Shown piece after piece: positions 60,709 through 64,000 of a DNA stretch of 64,000 nucleotides (the stretch's first letter is position 1; each line of letters begins with the position of its first letter). A program made the translations under genes and the position numbers. Origin of the DNA: Gymnodinialimonas ulvae (GTDB lineage: Bacteria > Pseudomonadota > Alphaproteobacteria > Rhodobacterales > Rhodobacteraceae). The notes beneath the pieces are model-generated. The model had not been told where the DNA came from and did not search any database. It worked only from the letters and a program-made list of their open reading frames with translations. The stretch lies in contig NZ_JBBIFX010000002.1 of the NCBI RefSeq assembly GCF_037543845.1, forward strand, positions 682,001 to 746,000, in the 5' to 3' direction.

Positions 60709-61646
60709 TACCCGGCCTTGCGGTCCACAAGATGGACAAACGGCAAGCCCGCTTCCCCGCGCCGGATGTTCTCGGCAATCACCTCTGACGCGGTATCGGG
60801 CCGGGTTTCCGAGGCGATATGGGGCGTGACCGTCACCGACGGATGCCCCCAATAGGGGTGCTCGGGCGGCAAGGGTTCTTCGCGGAACACGTCCAGCGTC
60901 GCGTGGCCGATATGCCCGCGATCCAGCGCGGCCAACAGAGCCGCGTCATCAATCAGCGGACCGCGCCCGGGGTTGATCAGGACGGCCCCCTTCGGCATCC
61001 GTGCAAGACGGGCCGCATCGAACAGATCCGTGGTTGCGGGCGTGTCAGGCAGGAGCAGCACCGCGATTTCGGCGCGCTGCAATGCCCCGTCCAAACCCTG
61101 GGGCCCGGCAAAGCAGCGCACGCTCTCGATCTGCTTTTCCGACCGCGCCCAACCGCTCACGTCAAAGCCAAGCGGAACCAGAGCCTGTGCGACGGCGCGG
61201 CCCAATTCGCCAAGCCCGAACACAACCACCTTGCGGTGCCGCGCAAGCGGCGGCACCTTGCCATTGCGCCAGACCCCGTCCTGCCCATGGATGTGATCGT
61301 CCATCCCGAGGTGGTGGCGCAGCACATGGCCCACGCACCATTCCACCATCCCGTCGGTGAGCCCGACATCAACCATCCGCGCGAGCGGGACGGTCAGCGT
61401 GTCGTTGCCCACCACCTGCTCCACCCCCGCCCAGAGGTTCAAGACAGCCTTCAGCCGAGTGTAGGGGGTGAAATCCTGCACCGTCGAATTGGGCGCATAG
61501 ACGATGTAATCGACGTCGGATGGCGCGGCCTCCAGCGTCAGGCCTGCGTCCGAGACGCCAGCCTTGGCCAGAGCACGGCGCAAGGGGGCTTCGTAGATGG
61601 CCCACCGCTCAGGCCGGGCAGCGAAAAGGATCACTGGATCGGACAT
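60705..61646 (-). CDS. ghrA: Glyoxylate/hydroxypyruvate reductase A
   Basis: 313 residues, the E. coli GhrA length. The Rossmann site is VVVFGLGELGRAVAQALVPLGFDVSGWARS (about 139-168). Catalytic residues are in INPGRGPLIDD (Arg), the Glu in DVFREEPLPPEHPYW, and His in VTPHIASET. It reduces glyoxylate and hydroxypyruvate with NADPH. It lies 9 bases after rodA, likely in the same transcript though functionally unrelated. Confidence 0.92.
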   Translation of the reverse strand: MSDPVILFAARPERWAIYEAPLRRALAKAGVSDAGLTLEAAPSDVDYIVYAPNSTVQDFTPYTRLKAVLNLWAGVEQVVGNDTLTVPLARMVDVGLTDGMVEWCVGHVLRHHLGMDDHIHGQDGVWRNGKVPPLARHRKVVVFGLGELGRAVAQALVPLGFDVSGWARSEKQIESVRCFAGPQGLDGALQRAEIAVLLLPDTPATTDLFDAARLARMPKGAVLINPGRGPLIDDAALLAALDRGHIGHATLDVFREEPLPPEHPYWGHPSVTVTPHIASETRPDTASEVIAENIRRGEAGLPFVHLVDRKAGY

Positions 61647-61655
61647 GGAAAACCC

Positions 61656-62795
61656 TCAGCGCGCGCGGTGGACATGGGCCGATTGGACCAGACCGAAGGC
61701 CACCATCAACACCAGCATCGCAGAGCCGCCGTAACTGACCAGGGGCAATGGCACCCCGACGACCGGGGCAAGCCCCATGACCATCGCCATGTTGACCGCG
61801 AAATAGAGGAAGAAGGTCACCGCCACCCCCATCACCATCAATGACGCGTAGCGATCGCGCGACATCAACGCGGTGGCGATGCAGAACACCAGGATCAGCA
61901 CGTAGAGCAGCAGCAGAGAGGCCGCGCCGACAAAGCCGAATTCCTCGGCCAAGGTCGGGAAGATGAAATCCGTGTGGCTTTCCGGCAGGAAGTCGCCTTG
62001 GATCTGCGTACCTTGCATGAAGCCACGCCCAGTCCACCCGCCGGAGCCAAGCGCGATCTGGCTTTGGGTGATGTGGTAGCCCGCGCCAAGGGGGTCGCGG
62101 GTCGGGTCAAGGAACGTGTCGATCCGCGCGTATTGGTAATCTGCAAGCAGCGCCCAATCCGTCCCACGGCTGGCGAAAACTGCGGTCACCGTTCCGACAG
62201 CCAGAGCTATGACAGAGGCGAAATAGAGCCAATGGACGCCTGCCATGAAGATCACGGCACCGCCGCCCATCAGCATCAAAAGCGAGGTGCCGAGGTCGGG
62301 CTGGATGAAGGTCAGACCCACCGGCACGCCGATGATCAGCAAGGGGATCGCCACGAAAAGCGGGTTCGAGACCTTTTCGAGATCGAGCCAGTCGTAATAG
62401 GCCGCCAGCATCATCACGACGGTGATCTTGGCCATCTCTGAGGGTTGCAGCCGCATGAACCCAAGATCGATCCAACGCTGCGCGCCACCGCCCGTGGCCC
62501 CGAAGAACTCCACATAGATCAGCAACAGGATCGATATGGCGTAGGCCAGCACCGACATGTTGCGCCAGAACCAGATCGGCACCAGCGCCACGATGATCAT
62601 CGCGATAAAGCCCATGCCGAAACGCTGCATCTGCGTCTCGGCCCAGGGTTGGAACGAGCCGCCCGCAACAGAATAGAGCATCAGGAACCCGACGCAGGCC
62701 ACGCTGATCAACAAAAGCGCCAGCGCCCAGTTCAGGTGAAGGATCTTTGACCAGCCGGTGGGCGCGGATTTGACGTTGTATTCGAGAAAGCTCAC
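61656..62795 (-). CDS. rodA: Rod-shape peptidoglycan glycosyltransferase RodA
   Basis: 379 residues, about ten membrane helices, SEDS family. Motifs: RWIDLGFMRLQPSEMAKI, RIDTFLDPTRDPLGAGYHITQSQIALGSGGWTGRGFMQGTQ, DFLPESHTDFIFPTLAEEFGFVG, and VVGVPLPLVSYGGSAML, each part of the conserved set. It polymerises lipid II with PBP2 in the elongasome. Its start overlaps the PBP2 stop by ATGA. Confidence 0.96.
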   Translation of the reverse strand: MSFLEYNVKSAPTGWSKILHLNWALALLLISVACVGFLMLYSVAGGSFQPWAETQMQRFGMGFIAMIIVALVPIWFWRNMSVLAYAISILLLIYVEFFGATGGGAQRWIDLGFMRLQPSEMAKITVVMMLAAYYDWLDLEKVSNPLFVAIPLLIIGVPVGLTFIQPDLGTSLLMLMGGGAVIFMAGVHWLYFASVIALAVGTVTAVFASRGTDWALLADYQYARIDTFLDPTRDPLGAGYHITQSQIALGSGGWTGRGFMQGTQIQGDFLPESHTDFIFPTLAEEFGFVGAASLLLLYVLILVFCIATALMSRDRYASLMVMGVAVTFFLYFAVNMAMVMGLAPVVGVPLPLVSYGGSAMLVLMVAFGLVQSAHVHRAR

Positions 62796-64000
62796 GCGTC
62801 CTGCCCCCCCCGTCCCGGCGTGCGGCCCGACGGCTGTGGCGGGGCCTCGAAGATCGGGAGTGTGCGGTGCATGGTTTCGATGTCGCGGCGCTGACTGACC
62901 GGGTAGAGCTCGGCCGGGGGCACATCGCCGACCTGTGCGCGCAGAAGGATGTCACGCCCGATCGGCGCCGCCGCGACTGAGCCGCCGCCGCCATGCTCGA
63001 CAATCACGGCCGCCGCATAGCGCGGATTGTCATAGGGTGCGAAGCCCACGTAGAGCGCATGGTCGCGCCGTTCCCACGGCAGATCCTCGTTGCGGATCAC
63101 ACCCTCGGCACGTTCGGCGGCAGTGATGTTGCGCACCTGACTGGTGCCGGTTTTTCCCGCGATCGAATAGGCATCGTTCGTCACGCGGCTGCGGAAGGCG
63201 GTGCCGCGATTGTCGTTGTTCACCTGCCACATGCCCTGATGGATCAGGGCAAGATGGTCGGGGTTTACGCCCAGATCCTCGGGTGTGCGCCGGAGCTGCG
63301 GAACGCCTTCCACCGAGCGGATCAAGTTCGGCTCCAGCATTTTGCCGCTGGCCAGCCGCGCCGTCATCACGGCCAGATGCAGCGGCGAAGCCAGGACAAA
63401 GCCCTGCCCGATGGAGGCGTTCAGCGTATCGCCGACAACCCAATCCTCCGAGAAACGGCGGCGCTTCCAATCCATCGTCGGGGCAAGCCCTTCGGCGATC
63501 CCGCTCATCGGAAGATCATGGCGCACGCCGCAACCAAGCCGTAACGCCATGGCGGTGATATTCTCGATCCCGACCCGCTGCGCGAGTTCGTAATAATAAA
63601 CATCGCAGGATTGGCTGATGCTTTCGAGCAGGTTCATCCGCCCATGCCCGCCGCGCCGCCAGCAATGGAAGCGGCGATTGCCGATTTCCATATGGCCGGG
63701 GCAGGCAACCGTTTCGTCCGGAGTGATGAAGCCGCCTTCCAACGCGGCCAGAGCCACAACCATCTTGTAGGTCGAGCCCGGCGGGTAAAGGCCTTGGGTC
63801 GCCTTGTTGGCCAGCGGGCGGTAGGGGTCTTCGTTCAGGCCGTTCCATTGCGTCTGAGAGATGCCGCGCACGAACAGGTTGGGGTCAAAGGTCGGTGCGG
63901 AAGCCAAGGCCAGCACATCGCCGGTTTCGCAATCCATGATCACGGCACCCGCGCTTTCGCCGTACATGCGGGCCTCGACATAGTTCTGTAGCCCTGCGTC
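62792..64000 (-). CDS. mrdA: Penicillin-binding protein 2, C-terminal part
   Basis: The frame is open to the right edge; the N-terminal part with the membrane anchor lies outside. Visible are the transpeptidase motifs: the nucleophile Ser in YPPGSTYKMV (codon at 63773-63775), SQSCD in place of SxN, and GKTGTSQV. The gene encodes the elongation-specific transpeptidase. It heads the mrdA-rodA-ghrA operon on this strand. About 403 residues are in view, starting DAGLQNYVEARMYGES. Confidence 0.95.
   Translation of the reverse strand, partial: DAGLQNYVEARMYGESAGAVIMDCETGDVLALASAPTFDPNLFVRGISQTQWNGLNEDPYRPLANKATQGLYPPGSTYKMVVALAALEGGFITPDETVACPGHMEIGNRRFHCWRRGGHGRMNLLESISQSCDVYYYELAQRVGIENITAMALRLGCGVRHDLPMSGIAEGLAPTMDWKRRRFSEDWVVGDTLNASIGQGFVLASPLHLAVMTARLASGKMLEPNLIRSVEGVPQLRRTPEDLGVNPDHLALIHQGMWQVNNDNRGTAFRSRVTNDAYSIAGKTGTSQVRNITAAERAEGVIRNEDLPWERRDHALYVGFAPYDNPRYAAAVIVEHGGGGSVAAAPIGRDILLRAQVGDVPPAELYPVSQRRDIETMHRTLPIFEAPPQPSGRTPGRGGQDA

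Overview
The window looks like a chromosome segment of a marine alphaproteobacterium of the Rhodobacteraceae (Roseobacter-type). This is inferred from the gene families, the GC-rich coding style, adjacent TRAP transporters, a seven-gene Mrp antiporter, the glycerol genes, an RTX protein with a Hint domain, and the tRNA sequences. I ran no database search.

Positions 1-10647 are visibly more AT-rich and look like an integrated mobile element. It starts with the last 35 codons of a tyrosine integrase. An overlapping unknown gene, an AlpA-type regulator, small coupled genes, a zinc-finger/TOPRIM primase and a DUF3987/YfjI-type P-loop protein follow. Next comes a 70-bp symmetric array of 9-mers that could be a replication origin, then two small zinc-binding genes. 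The cargo is a 620-residue protein with a nitrilase-fold triad (6237-8099), bracketed by an intact HGGxSTG gene and a frameshifted relative. Two exported proteins (ClpP-fold and thermonuclease-like) lie between the cargo and a tRNA-Met gene, the likely attachment site.

From 10648 to 31.9 kb the sequence is ordinary high-GC chromosome. It holds a GntR regulator, a two-repeat NTF2-like protein, and an ABC importer operon (binding protein and two permeases, no ATPase). A three-copy 71-bp palindromic repeat begins at the operon's last stop codon. Two LysR regulators follow, one OxyR-like but lacking the peroxidatic cysteine. The complete mrpABCDEFG operon, a phosphoprotein-phosphatase-like enzyme and a ybbA/ybbP-like exporter divergent from tesA complete this stretch.

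From 31.9 to 51.3 kb lie glycerol catabolism (glpD, glpK) with a GYF/DUF805 gene between them, a nitrilase-family amidase, and a large RTX-Hint secreted protein. A GMC oxidoreductase is divergent from a DctPQM TRAP system. An IclR regulator, a truncated MarR-like gene and a second TRAP system (TAXI binding protein plus fused permease) follow. A small orphan gene framed by an 11-bp inverted repeat and a decayed serine-recombinase fragment lie just before tRNA-Gln.

From 51.3 to 64 kb all genes are minus strand except a uracil-DNA-glycosylase-like/SseB pair. They are a BON-MscS channel gene coupled to kdsA, capsule export genes kpsE and kpsT, nhaA, an ArsR/YraQ-type permease pair with a palindromic operator, and the elongasome operon mrdA-rodA-ghrA running off the right edge.
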